A stretch of 64,000 bases of DNA from Sphingobacterium thalpophilum (GTDB lineage Bacteria > Bacteroidota > Bacteroidia > Sphingobacteriales > Sphingobacteriaceae): assembly GCF_901482695.1 (NCBI RefSeq), contig NZ_LR590484.1, positions 4,340,001-4,404,000 on the forward strand, written 5' to 3'. Within the stretch, counting starts at the first letter, position 1. Each line of letters begins with the position of its first letter. Positions 1-8,153 of the stretch are shown here, piece after piece. The translations under genes and the position numbers were made by a program. The notes under the pieces were generated by a model. That model had not been told where the DNA came from. It saw only the letters and a program-made list of their open reading frames with translations, and did not search any database.

Positions 1-1
1 A

Positions 2-766
2 GAAATTGTTGATGTTCTATACTTAGCATTGAGAAAATTAGAAAGTGTTTTTGGAAAAGAAATTCACAGTCGTTTACTTGGATTGAGCCAATTATTAAAA
101 CAGCAGTATTCGGGATATTTTGCGAGCCACGCAACAATACAAAAAGCTAAGACACATCAAAGTATCAACAATCCAATGTATCATGGTTTTAAAAAGGTTT
201 TAGAGTATGCGGAAATAATTTTGCTGAACAAAGACGTAATGCCGGACAATGAAAAACAAAACCTGGCGACAACTGGTTATCTGTTTGACATTGCAGAATT
301 GTACGAAATATATCTTGAAAAGCTTTTGAGTAGAAATTTCCCTAACTGGTTTGTTAGTGGACAAGTAGAAATTCCAATTTATCAACAGCAGTTTTATCGC
401 AGGTCTATGTTTCCTGACCTAATAATGAAACACAAGGTAAGTGGAAAAATTATTGCTCTTGACGCAAAATTCAAGAAGATGGAAATGCAGAGCAAAGACA
501 TCGATAGAGCTGACTTACATCAAATACATTCTTATTCTGGTTATTATCAAAATGATTTAGTAGCAAGTGGTTTGATTTATCCATTATCAAAGAAAATAGA
601 CCTTGAATATTATCATACTGAGTCTTTATATGGTAGTAGTAGTAATGACGTTCATTTTGTGATTGATGGAATCTTTGTTTTTGAAAATCAAACGATGCAA
701 GAACTAATTGAAAGCGAAAATGAATTTATTAAGAGAATTTCATATTTGTGCAACAGAATGCAATAG
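2..766 (+). CDS. McrC-like restriction endonuclease subunit, 5' end outside window
   Basis: The reading frame is open from base 2, so the TTG at 29 is not a real start and the gene begins upstream of the window. The visible 254 residues look like the C-terminal half of the McrC/DUF2357 family: a 'GYLFDIAELYE' helix, then a PD-(D/E)XK nuclease core with 'FPDLIM' followed by 'ALDAKFKKM' (Asp, then Asp-Ala-Lys), and 'DLHQIHSYSGYY', the usual Gln-Tyr helix after the core. McrC is known as the nuclease subunit that works with the AAA+ GTPase McrB on modified DNA; an McrB-like gene would be expected upstream but cannot be seen. Family call is from motif recognition only. Confidence 0.72.
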   Translation, partial: EIVDVLYLALRKLESVFGKEIHSRLLGLSQLLKQQYSGYFASHATIQKAKTHQSINNPMYHGFKKVLEYAEIILLNKDVMPDNEKQNLATTGYLFDIAELYEIYLEKLLSRNFPNWFVSGQVEIPIYQQQFYRRSMFPDLIMKHKVSGKIIALDAKFKKMEMQSKDIDRADLHQIHSYSGYYQNDLVASGLIYPLSKKIDLEYYHTESLYGSSSNDVHFVIDGIFVFENQTMQELIESENEFIKRISYLCNRMQ

Positions 767-986
767 ACCTTTATCAAAAAATCATTTTTAGAACTCTGCA
801 AGGGTAACTGGTAAATGTAATCTCTGTGGATGCCACAGGAAGAGGAAGGCGTCTTCAGGTTACTGATACAAATAAAAGCGCAAAAATCTATTTTTAATGA
901 ATGTAGAAGTACCAACAAAGAAGGAAAAGAATAAAAAAAGTCTCCGATTACTAGATTTGATGTGTTAGCATCTCCTAAATGAAATT

Positions 987-1796
987 TTATATAAAAAATT
1001 CTATATTGGAAAAACATAATAGCTGCAATAATCCCCATTCAATACATTGGCGAATAAATTCACCCGCACTTTTTGATCCCGTTTTCCTGTATAGATTTTT
1101 CCGATGGGTCCGTACGGTATCGGGCGAGATATAAAGCCTGTCTGCAATCTGCGGACTCGAATAGCCGCCCGCTATCAGAGGCAATATTTCCATTTCGCGC
1201 TTTGAAAATGGGGGTATATCATTATTTAGTAGTTGCTGAGATAGGTCAATCTGGCAATAATCGCTACGCGAACCAATACCGGTAACGAGGACGATTTTAT
1301 TGTTAGTCTTCGTGATGTGCTGCACATCGGTATGTATATTCAATGCAGATGTCAGACGTCCCAAATCATCTTTGGCCAAATGTATGGCTTGATGATGAAA
1401 TAGATGATAGTTACCATTGGCAACACGCATGCGGAAACAATATGACGTTTTCAGAAACAGCTGGTGTTCAAATCCAATTTCCCTCATTTTGACTAATGTG
1501 GCTTCCTCTGCTTTTAGGACAAACTCCAGATCATCCGGATGTATCTGGTCTATAATCTCTTTTAATGTTGTTGGTTGAGTAGCCAACCCATGAATACTTG
1601 TGGTCAGTCCTGAAACTTGGGAAATCGAATAGTCTGCTATGTTTATCACATAATGGTAATAGGGACCTACTGTCAAGAGATCCGACAGGTGATTCACGGT
1701 ACTATATGATTTTTCAGCTCGAAAATTATTTGACAGTGCTTCGGGATAACTTTCCCAAAGGTCGGCAAGCAGGTGACGATGTTTCTTTTGTTCCAT
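987..1796 (-). CDS. PAS-like LuxR-family transcriptional regulator
   Basis: About 269 residues. The N-terminal two thirds resemble a PAS-type sensor ('IIDQIHPDDLEFVLKAEE' is a typical PAS helix), and the C-terminus carries a LuxR/GerE helix-turn-helix ('SKREMEILPLIAGGYSS...IADRLYISPDTVRTHRKNLY'). It is clearly paralogous to the gene at 6903-7673. I chose the ATG at 1796 (start MEQKKH) because it matches the start of the paralogue better than the start 15 bases upstream. The last dozen residues (from about 'QLLCF') run past the point where the paralogue stops, suggesting the native stop was lost and the tail is recent. It is transcribed away from the secreted-protein genes at 2013 onward. Ligand and targets are unknown. 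Confidence 0.85.
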   Translation of the reverse strand: MEQKKHRHLLADLWESYPEALSNNFRAEKSYSTVNHLSDLLTVGPYYHYVINIADYSISQVSGLTTSIHGLATQPTTLKEIIDQIHPDDLEFVLKAEEATLVKMREIGFEHQLFLKTSYCFRMRVANGNYHLFHHQAIHLAKDDLGRLTSALNIHTDVQHITKTNNKIVLVTGIGSRSDYCQIDLSQQLLNNDIPPFSKREMEILPLIAGGYSSPQIADRLYISPDTVRTHRKNLYRKTGSKSAGEFIRQCIEWGLLQLLCFSNIEFFI

Positions 1797-1937
1797 AAAA
1801 TAACATAACAATAGGATAATCTAAATATCGACTTGGGTCAATACGATAAGGTAAAATGTCGGCTAAGAATAGCGTAATATACAACAAATTTCGATTTTGT
1901 ACAAAAGGTATATGCCTTCAAGTATAGCTGAGCATTA

Positions 1938-1959
1938 AAATACCCTATTTGGGGTATTT
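1938..1959. promoter_or_regulatory. Palindromic operator-like site (copy 1)
   Basis: AAATACCCTATTTGGGGTATTT, 9-bp arms with one mismatch around a 4-bp ATTT spacer, in the divergent gap between the PAS-LuxR gene and the gene at 2013. The same design recurs at 2934-2955 and, with altered arms, at 25341-25360. The length and symmetry suit a dimeric regulator; which one is inference. Confidence 0.5.
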
Positions 1960-2012
1960 ATCAATCCGGTTCTTTACTTTATTTTAGAAGTTGATAGAAC
2001 ACGAATTATTCA

Positions 2013-2465
2013 ATGACTCAGGAACGATTTAATGACCAAAATAAAAGGCTCGCCGATTTCCGTACCGAGGTGCTTGTCGTCTGTCCATCATGCGCTAGGC
2101 AGGCGGTGGCAAGTGTGGATTATGCAAGCAAAAAGTCACGGTTGCTGTGCCCGTCATGCGGTTATAACAAAAATAAAACAACAGAGACACGTATGTTTGG
2201 TATTAAAGGACATATTGAAACGGCAGCACATACATATTTTAGCGCTACATTGTGGCTGGTACATCCCTTTAAAAATGACGTAGTCTGGGCCTATAATTAT
2301 GCGCATCTCGATTATTTAGAAAGTTATATTTCGGCCACCTTGCGGGAACATAAAGATCGGAGCCATTTTACACTGCTCGAAAAGTTGCCCAAATTTTATC
2401 ACGATGCCAAAAATCGAGCTGCATTGTTGAAATTGATCAATAAGATGCGGAAACGTTCACTCTAA
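2013..2465 (+). CDS. Zinc-ribbon hypothetical protein
   Basis: 150 residues, no signal peptide, so probably cytoplasmic. Near the N-terminus two CPSC knuckles ('VVCPSCARQ' and 'LLCPSCGYNK') about 23 residues apart make a classical zinc ribbon; the rest is helical and basic with a Lys/Arg-rich end ('KMRKRSL'). I do not recognise a specific family. It lies about 55 bases downstream of the palindrome at 1938-1959 and 10 bases ahead of the secreted-protein gene at 2476, so the two are probably co-transcribed. The first residues (MTQERFNDQN) and the ATG at 2013 fit the only plausible start. Confidence 0.7.
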   Translation: MTQERFNDQNKRLADFRTEVLVVCPSCARQAVASVDYASKKSRLLCPSCGYNKNKTTETRMFGIKGHIETAAHTYFSATLWLVHPFKNDVVWAYNYAHLDYLESYISATLREHKDRSHFTLLEKLPKFYHDAKNRAALLKLINKMRKRSL

Positions 2466-2475
2466 TCTTGGGTTT

Positions 2476-2865
2476 ATGAAACGACTGTATGTAATTTTCT
2501 TTTTATCATTATTTGGATGGGTTCATTTCGCTTCAGCCCAAACGGCTCAGCCAAAAGATAGTCTCCTGTTGGCAAAGACCTATCTGCTCGATATTCAGAA
2601 ATTCCTATCTAAGAAGCGGGAAAGGCAACAAAAGATCGTTATGCTTGACAGCTTAATCAACGAAGGGAAAGCGTTGGACAAGGTATTCCACCGAGGTCAA
2701 TTATCTAAGCTTTCACGCTCATTTCATTTTATACTGCAGTCGTTGGCACTCTACAAGTCTGATCTCAAAACTGCTGCAGATAGCCCTATAGAAATGCAGT
2801 ATCTTGATGAAAATATCCCCATGCTAATAAAACAGATTGATAATTTTCGTGCTTCTGGGCGATAG
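2476..2865 (+). CDS. Small secreted hypothetical protein
   Basis: 129 residues with a clear N-terminal signal peptide ('MKRLYVIFFLSLFGWVHFAS' then AQ at the cleavage point). The mature part is helical and charged ('FLSKKRERQQKIVMLDSL'). No family recognised. It follows the zinc-ribbon gene by 10 bases, suggesting one transcript, and ends before the palindrome at 2934, which would start the next unit. Confidence 0.65.
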   Translation: MKRLYVIFFLSLFGWVHFASAQTAQPKDSLLLAKTYLLDIQKFLSKKRERQQKIVMLDSLINEGKALDKVFHRGQLSKLSRSFHFILQSLALYKSDLKTAADSPIEMQYLDENIPMLIKQIDNFRASGR

Positions 2866-2933
2866 GTATTCAGTTCGCTATCTATCTCCAATCTCTTCCA
2901 AATAAAACGACTGCATCGCAACAGATATTTTAA

Positions 2934-2955
2934 AAATACCCCATTTGGGGTATTT
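2934..2955. promoter_or_regulatory. Palindromic operator-like site (copy 2)
   Basis: AAATACCCC, spacer ATTT, then GGGGTATTT: two perfect 9-bp arms. It lies 57 bases upstream of the ATG at 3012 that opens the run of secreted proteins. Nearly identical to 1938-1959, which argues for a shared regulator of the two transcription units. Confidence 0.55.
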
Positions 2956-3011
2956 ACCCGTGCGTATCAAATATGGAACTTAGCAGTACTGTATTAACTA
3001 AAAAAACGATT

Positions 3012-3428
3012 ATGAAAACTCTTGCAAAGATGATGTGCATATTCTTGTTTATAGGCTTTGTGGCGAAGAGCCATGCACAGAAGAAGGAAGAAACAGTCTA
3101 CGCTTTTTGTTATTCCTATAAAACTGGGGATAAATTGTTCTATGTCTCTAATATTGTAAACGGTGTTATAAATAGTGATATCTATTACGATGTAAATCGT
3201 GATGATTTGCAGCTTCAGTGGACTGCAAAGCTAAAGACGGTCGTCAATGATTATTACAATTGGGCAAATGCTTATGGAGGCTTTCATGGCAGCACACGTA
3301 CGGATGGCTATGACAAAATTGATGAAGAACGTACAGAGATCATAGGCAAATTTAAGCAAGAAGGGTATACAATTCGCTATGTGAATACTTTTTCTTTTCG
3401 AAAAAGTAGAAAAGAAGAGGACCATTGA
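3012..3428 (+). CDS. Secreted hypothetical protein
   Basis: 138 residues from the ATG at 3012. A longer frame opens at 2973 but the signal peptide ('MKTLAKMMCIFLFIGF...SHAQ') starts at 3012, so I take that start. The mature protein begins 'KKEETVYAFCYS', like the 'KEET' openings of the proteins at 3439 and 5086, and carries a 'DKIDEERTEIIGKFKQEGY' helix. No known domain recognised. It is followed after 10 bases by the 3439 gene and is probably the first gene of an operon running to about 6887. Confidence 0.65.
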   Translation: MKTLAKMMCIFLFIGFVAKSHAQKKEETVYAFCYSYKTGDKLFYVSNIVNGVINSDIYYDVNRDDLQLQWTAKLKTVVNDYYNWANAYGGFHGSTRTDGYDKIDEERTEIIGKFKQEGYTIRYVNTFSFRKSRKEEDH

Positions 3429-3438
3429 AAAATAACAG

Positions 3439-3891
3439 ATGAAAACATTATTAACATCAATATATTTTATTGTATTTCTAGGATTTACAATGCAGAGCCA
3501 AGCGCAGACTAAAGAAGAGACGATAGGTTGGTTGAAAGAAAAATTATCAAATAATATAATGGGTAGACATAATGATCCAGAGCGATTTACTGAAATTAGA
3601 TTGATGAGTGTGGATGAGTATAAAATTGTGTTTGTTTTTAAATTTAAAAACTATGCTAACGAAATGAAGAACATGAAGGAAGTCCTTCCAATATCAATTT
3701 CCAGTATTGATGAGAATGGACACTTTAAATATAGTGATAAAGTTTGTCAAACCACATATGATGGAAATACGAAATTCGAAAATATGAGTTGGCTTACCAT
3801 AGCACCATTAGAAGAGAATATTCGTGCTCGTATTGAAAAAGCATTGAAGCATTTGACAAGTATTCGTCCCAAAATTCAAGAAACCTTTTAA
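3439..3891 (+). CDS. Secreted protein of a local paralogous family (member 1)
   Basis: 150 residues with a signal peptide ending 'MQSQAQ'. The mature protein opens with 'TKEETIGWLKEKL' and closes with 'RIEKALKHLTSI'. The same opening and closing pattern, [TA]-x-[EQ]-T-I-x-[WY]-[LI] and [KR]-AxxHL, is found at 5086 and 5747, so three genes of one family sit within 2.8 kb. No function known to me; export to the periplasm or surface is inferred from the signal peptide. Confidence 0.68.
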   Translation: MKTLLTSIYFIVFLGFTMQSQAQTKEETIGWLKEKLSNNIMGRHNDPERFTEIRLMSVDEYKIVFVFKFKNYANEMKNMKEVLPISISSIDENGHFKYSDKVCQTTYDGNTKFENMSWLTIAPLEENIRARIEKALKHLTSIRPKIQETF

Positions 3892-3912
3892 CCATTTAAA
3901 AACATTATAGTT

Positions 3913-4656
3913 ATGAAAAATCCAATTAAGATCCTAGCAATGTTGGGAATGGGTGTGTTCCTCCTAATTGGATGCTCCATTTTTCAAGGCGGTGGCATGA
4001 CACATCGCAATGCTAATACGTCTTCCACTATGATAAGAGCATCAAGGTATGAAGACGGCAATACAGTATTCAATTCTTTCTATGATGCCTCTAAACGCAG
4101 TACAGTAATTGTCGCCAATGATCAAAATTATACTGTACTTGCAGAAAATACACCAGATGCTATTTTTAGCAAGGCTTTAGAGATTGTAGCCAATGCTGAT
4201 GTGAATAATAAAGTTAATGCCAGTGCTACGATAGATATCGCTAAAACTGCTATGCAACTTAATAAAAAATCTACTACCAATATCTTTTCCGCTGATGCAC
4301 TGTACCGCCTTAACGAAATGTACATCAATACCCTAAATATCGATAGTATTAGAGAAGACAAAACGGGCAAGTCAATCGGTTTCCCTGGACAGATTTTAAA
4401 TGCGGAAATGTACCAAAAACTATTTATAACAATTTTATGCAAAGCCGCAGAGATATCTAAAACAGAAGCCGAAATAGCCAATAAACAAAACTTTGCAGAT
4501 ATTAACGCATCTTTAGATAAACTAACAACTCAAATAACGGCAAGCAAAAGCAAAATAGATAGCGCCAGCAGACGCTTAGATAGAATGAGTCATGTGGCAG
4601 ATAGTACAAATAAAGCAATCAATGACCGACTTAAAAAATTAGAGGATAATAATTAA
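3913..4656 (+). CDS. Lipoprotein with C-terminal coiled coil
   Basis: 247 residues. A lipobox ('LLIGCSIF') follows a short hydrophobic segment, so it is predicted to be lipidated. The middle is helical ('LYRLNEMYINTLNIDSIRED') and the last 60 residues form a probable coiled coil ('NASLDKLTTQITASKSKIDS' region, ending 'INDRLKKLEDNN'). No enzyme motif is visible. It follows member 1 of the secreted family by 21 bases and so belongs to the same cluster. Confidence 0.68.
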   Translation: MKNPIKILAMLGMGVFLLIGCSIFQGGGMTHRNANTSSTMIRASRYEDGNTVFNSFYDASKRSTVIVANDQNYTVLAENTPDAIFSKALEIVANADVNNKVNASATIDIAKTAMQLNKKSTTNIFSADALYRLNEMYINTLNIDSIREDKTGKSIGFPGQILNAEMYQKLFITILCKAAEISKTEAEIANKQNFADINASLDKLTTQITASKSKIDSASRRLDRMSHVADSTNKAINDRLKKLEDNN

Positions 4657-4853
4657 TTCAAATTGATTAAAGAGAGTAAAAAAGGTTATTAATGTTTTGG
4701 CACTAAAGTAAATTTTCGGTCCACATAAACCTATTTCCTTGTGAAAATTTTGTTTTACAAAAAAATAAATTCTATTCTCCGCCTTATTTTTCAGTGTAAC
4801 TTTTAATAATGATAGAAACCAGATCATTATTCATCAATTTAAAATCTAATAAA

Positions 4854-5084
4854 ATGAAACATCTAAAATTAATTTTATGCATAATCACTTTTCTTTTTTC
4901 TTCCTGCAAAAAGGAACAATGTGTGACTTGCATTGCGGAATCAAGCGATGGAAAAATAATTGAAACACGTATGGCCTGCGATAAAAATGACAGCTACCTT
5001 AAAGGTTTTATCGATGGATTCAAAGACAGACATCGCGAAAATAAAGAAGACGAAATTAATGTTCAATGTACTTACAATAAATAA
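4854..5084 (+). CDS. Small lipoprotein
   Basis: 76 residues from the ATG at 4854; the earlier frame start at 4809 has no signal sequence, whereas the one at 4854 gives 'MKHLKLILCIITFLFSSC' followed by KKEQC, a clear lipobox. Four more cysteines (CVTC, then single Cys) in the mature part could form disulfides or bind metal. No family recognised. It ends one base before the start of the 5086 gene. Confidence 0.62.
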   Translation: MKHLKLILCIITFLFSSCKKEQCVTCIAESSDGKIIETRMACDKNDSYLKGFIDGFKDRHRENKEDEINVQCTYNK

Positions 5085-5085
5085 G

Positions 5086-5733
5086 ATGAAAAAACTATTA
5101 ATACCTTTCACTTTGTTTCTTGGATTAGGAACAGTGAATGCACAAGCTAAAAAAGCAGTTGCAAAGTCCGCAGTTACAAAAGAACAACCAACAGGAACTG
5201 TTAAAGAGGAATCTTCTACTCAGGTTAAAGGACCAACAAAAGAAGAGACAATAGCATATATTAAAAATGAATTGAATACTGGATCTGCAATATACCATGT
5301 CGTGTACCCAGAGAGCGGAAGAAATGGAGTCCTGAATCCGAAAAGGATAGTCAAAATTTTTATTAAAGGTATTTCTTTTGACAACTGTGAACTTATATTT
5401 AATATTGAAACAAAAATTTCAGAACGATATAGTGATATTAGGTGGCGTGAATATGAACAAGACTTTCAAAAAGATGTAACTATAAAAATACCTTTAAATA
5501 AAATAGAATCTATTGAAAAAGGAACTATTACAGATGAAAAAGCTGGTGTGGATACGGATTTTATAGAATTTAAGGTAAGTAAGGGAGAAAATTTAATTTA
5601 TCATTCGCGGGAGAACCTTACATTTTCAAAATACTCATTGGATATAAATGCTTTTAATGTAGACAAGCTAACGAAAGCCTTTAATCACCTCCGCAAACTT
5701 TGCGGTGCACCAGAACCTATTTCTTTTGATTAA
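5086..5733 (+). CDS. Secreted protein of the local paralogous family (member 2)
   Basis: 215 residues from the ATG at 5086; the frame continues upstream to 4960 but that part overlaps the lipoprotein gene, and the signal peptide ('MKKLLIPFTLFLGLGTVNAQ') begins at 5086. After a Lys/Ala/Thr/Glu-rich linker the domain opens 'TKEETIAYIKNEL' and ends 'KLTKAFNHLRKL', the family signature shared with 3439 and 5747. Only one base separates it from the preceding lipoprotein gene, so they are co-transcribed. Confidence 0.68.
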   Translation: MKKLLIPFTLFLGLGTVNAQAKKAVAKSAVTKEQPTGTVKEESSTQVKGPTKEETIAYIKNELNTGSAIYHVVYPESGRNGVLNPKRIVKIFIKGISFDNCELIFNIETKISERYSDIRWREYEQDFQKDVTIKIPLNKIESIEKGTITDEKAGVDTDFIEFKVSKGENLIYHSRENLTFSKYSLDINAFNVDKLTKAFNHLRKLCGAPEPISFD

Positions 5734-5746
5734 AATAAATAATACC

Positions 5747-6226
5747 ATGAAAATAATACTCATACTTTTCGCATTAGTCCTAGGGATAGGCGCGACGAAA
5801 GCACAGACCGCAGAGCAAACAATTGAATGGCTCCAAGCAAAAGTACCCCCATTGCAAAGGGAAAGTGATTTTGGGGCAGCCATTAAATTTAAAGATGAAT
5901 TCTGCGAAGCAGCCTCTTCTATAACTACCTCTTTTCCAAAGATGGTTGTCGAAGTTCATGTATTTAAGTATTCCACCATAAAAAGTATATCCTATCTCCA
6001 AAAGGAGCTTGGAGGTAAATTAAGTTATAAAATAATTGTTACTGGTAATTTTCAAGCAAACAAAATTGGTTTTAACAACGAGGTTACAGAAACAAAAAAC
6101 GTTGAAACAACAGATTTCGTCTTCAATGCTAGTGTAGAAAAAGAAGAGATCTTACGGATTGTTAAGGCTTTAAAACATTTGGCCACGCTAAAGGGAGCTA
6201 AACTTATCAATGATAATTTATTCTAG
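5747..6226 (+). CDS. Secreted protein of the local paralogous family (member 3)
   Basis: 159 residues from the ATG at 5747, where the signal peptide ('MKIILILFALVLGIGATKAQ') starts; the frame opens earlier at 5705 but without a signal. The domain opens 'TAEQTIEWLQAKV' and ends 'RIVKALKHLATLKG'. Same family as 3439 and 5086, 13 bases downstream of the latter. Function unknown. Confidence 0.68.
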   Translation: MKIILILFALVLGIGATKAQTAEQTIEWLQAKVPPLQRESDFGAAIKFKDEFCEAASSITTSFPKMVVEVHVFKYSTIKSISYLQKELGGKLSYKIIVTGNFQANKIGFNNEVTETKNVETTDFVFNASVEKEEILRIVKALKHLATLKGAKLINDNLF

Positions 6227-6263
6227 CAATAGAAGTGCAATCAGTTATTTTTTGCTCTTGCTT

Positions 6264-6887
6264 ATGCGATACATCACCCTATTATACCTATTGTTATCCT
6301 TCCTGAGTCTATCCGCTCAGGAAAAGGTAATACTCTACAAAGGAAAGAAAGCCAGCACTAGCCCCATTGTTGAAAAGCGGGATAGCACAGGGCTAGATCC
6401 TTTCAAGGTAGCCCAACGGGTGGAACTAGTATTCTATACGAGCAATCGTATGTCCTGGAAGAATAGCGCAGGAAAAAATCTCGAAGAACTACTGTCCGAT
6501 GGTCGGTTAAATATCCCAACGGATAGTATTGCCGGACGGGTAGAGCTCGACCCCGCTCAACGTGCAGATTGGCAATATACCCTCTATCAAAGACAACTCT
6601 GTGAGGAACTGATGGTTGCTGGATGTTATGAACCACGGCATCTGCTTGTCTTTTACGCAAAGGATAACCATCCATTTGCTCATATCGAAATCTGTGTCAG
6701 CTGTGCAGGCGCCTGGATCAGCGACAACCTGCGTTCCTTTGTCGTTTGCCCTGCACGAATGGCCGCCCTCGCAAGTATGATAGCTCAAATTGAAACAGAA
6801 AATGACATCCAAGTCGTAAAATACTCAACGAGAAATAACAAACAAGTAAAGATAGAAACCGACCACCATTCGAGTTCTACAATATGA
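6264..6887 (+). CDS. Secreted hypothetical protein
   Basis: 207 residues from the ATG at 6264, the start that gives a proper signal peptide ('MRYITLLYLLLSFLSLSAQ'); the upstream extension to 6210 overlaps the previous gene. The mature protein has a Cys pair in 'HIEICVSCAGAW' and a region 'FYTSNRMSWKN', without a family I can name. It ends 15 bases before the second PAS-LuxR gene, so regulator and cluster may share a transcript. Confidence 0.62.
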   Translation: MRYITLLYLLLSFLSLSAQEKVILYKGKKASTSPIVEKRDSTGLDPFKVAQRVELVFYTSNRMSWKNSAGKNLEELLSDGRLNIPTDSIAGRVELDPAQRADWQYTLYQRQLCEELMVAGCYEPRHLLVFYAKDNHPFAHIEICVSCAGAWISDNLRSFVVCPARMAALASMIAQIETENDIQVVKYSTRNNKQVKIETDHHSSSTI

Positions 6888-6902
6888 TAAAACTTTCGAC
6901 CT

Positions 6903-7673
6903 ATGAAAGACAAAGAGAACCAGCTTGTAACTTCATGGGACAATTATCCCGAGATCTTTTCTCCCGAAAAGGGTATAGCTCATCAGCTCAGTTTAGTTGA
7001 CCTCATAGCAGATTTCCTTTTCACAGGTAATTACTATTACTATATCATTGACATTATTGGACAGGCACTTTCAAACCTGCATCCGAATATCCTCAAAACG
7101 CATGGCCTTGCTCAAATGCCTGAGACATTAAATGAAATAGTCGAATTGGTTCATCCAGATGATATGGGTTTTGTGATTCGGGCAGAAGAAGCGGCACATC
7201 GACATATTCTTAGTGTCGGCATTCAGCATATTCAATCGTTGAAATGCTGCTATTGTTTTCGTATGCGTGTGGCAGACGGCACGTACCGACTGTTTCATCA
7301 CCAGTCCATTTCTATTGTAGTGGACAGTAAATTTCGTATCGTTAAAAGTCTCAATATTCATACGGATATTGAGCACATCACCAGTGTAAATAATCATATC
7401 GTTACGGTAATGGGCATCCGAGGAAATAATGAATTCCATCAAATAGTCATAAGCGACAATAAAATGCTTACTACTCCAGGTCTTAAACTTACCATACGGG
7501 AGCGTGAAATTTTACATTATATTGCTAAAGGATATTCGAGTGAAAAAATTGCTGAAACATTAGACATAACAACCAATACCTGCCGGACACATCGCAAAAA
7601 TCTATTTCGGAAAATAGGTTGTCATAGTGTCGCAAGCTTGATTAAAAAATCAACTGATTTAGGACTATTATAA
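6903..7673 (+). CDS. PAS-like LuxR-family transcriptional regulator (paralogue)
   Basis: 256 residues, collinear over its whole length with the product of 987-1796. It has the same PAS-type helix ('IVELVHPDDMGFVIRAEEAA') and a C-terminal LuxR HTH ('IREREILHYIAKGYSSEKIA' then 'TNTCRTHRKNLFRK'), ending '...DLGLL'. The ATG at 6903 follows the preceding gene by 15 bases. Together with the divergent paralogue at 987 it brackets the secreted-protein cluster, which makes local control plausible but unproven. Confidence 0.85.
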   Translation: MKDKENQLVTSWDNYPEIFSPEKGIAHQLSLVDLIADFLFTGNYYYYIIDIIGQALSNLHPNILKTHGLAQMPETLNEIVELVHPDDMGFVIRAEEAAHRHILSVGIQHIQSLKCCYCFRMRVADGTYRLFHHQSISIVVDSKFRIVKSLNIHTDIEHITSVNNHIVTVMGIRGNNEFHQIVISDNKMLTTPGLKLTIREREILHYIAKGYSSEKIAETLDITTNTCRTHRKNLFRKIGCHSVASLIKKSTDLGLL

Positions 7674-7894
7674 AAGTGGCGGAATGATAAGCAAATATTG
7701 CTTTGAAAAACCTCCTAATAATATTTTTTGGATCGTAAGCTTTGTAATATTCGAGTAAGCACTTGCCTCTAAAAGGTATAATTAATTGAATTGATTTTCT
7801 ATAATTTTCCCTTATTGTTTTATGGTAATGATTTATTCTTAGCGACATTCCTGCGTCGCCTAGTTTGCGTTTTGAAACAGAATCTGTAAAGCCG

Positions 7895-8056
7895 ATGGAT
7901 AGCTTATATCCTAAAAATCCAACTTCTATTGGCCAGCATATAAGAAAGAAAAGGATGGAGTTGATCCAAGTACAGTGTTGGGATGGGAGAAGGGACGCGG
8001 ACAACAGAACAACTGTATTTAAAAAAGGAGACAACTTTATTGAAGTGTCTCCTTAA
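7895..8056 (+). pseudogene. Remnant of an XRE-type helix-turn-helix gene
   Basis: One frame reads 'YPKNPTSIGQHIRKKRMEL', the usual opening of a small HTH domain found in Bacteroidota; a second frame directly after reads 'STVLGWEKGR', the usual closing of the same domain ('...ITNWEKGR'). The residues expected between (the two HTH helices, about 10 residues) are missing and the frame changes, so an internal deletion has destroyed the gene. Confidence 0.6.
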
Positions 8057-8153
8057 GTGGAGCACCAGAGTTCAAAAGAACCTTTAGTGCCTTTATTACA
8101 GTTTATTAAGATGATAAAAATGGGCAAATAGAATTATTTAAGTTTTTCTAAAT

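Noticed and set aside
997..1025. Similarity of this stretch to 28160-28187 (AATTCTATATTG, then AAAACATAATAGCTG)
   Set aside because: About 28 bases with one change and one gap. It might be a shared tail of PAS-LuxR genes, but the region near 28187 has stops in the matching frame and no further similarity, so chance or a tiny repeat cannot be told apart.
7642..8034. 130-codon frame on the minus strand, with 'YYKAYDPKNIIRRF' reminiscent of a BBE/FAD-oxidase end
   Set aside because: Only about 15 residues are suggestive, and the frame overlaps the XRE remnant and the end of the PAS-LuxR gene.
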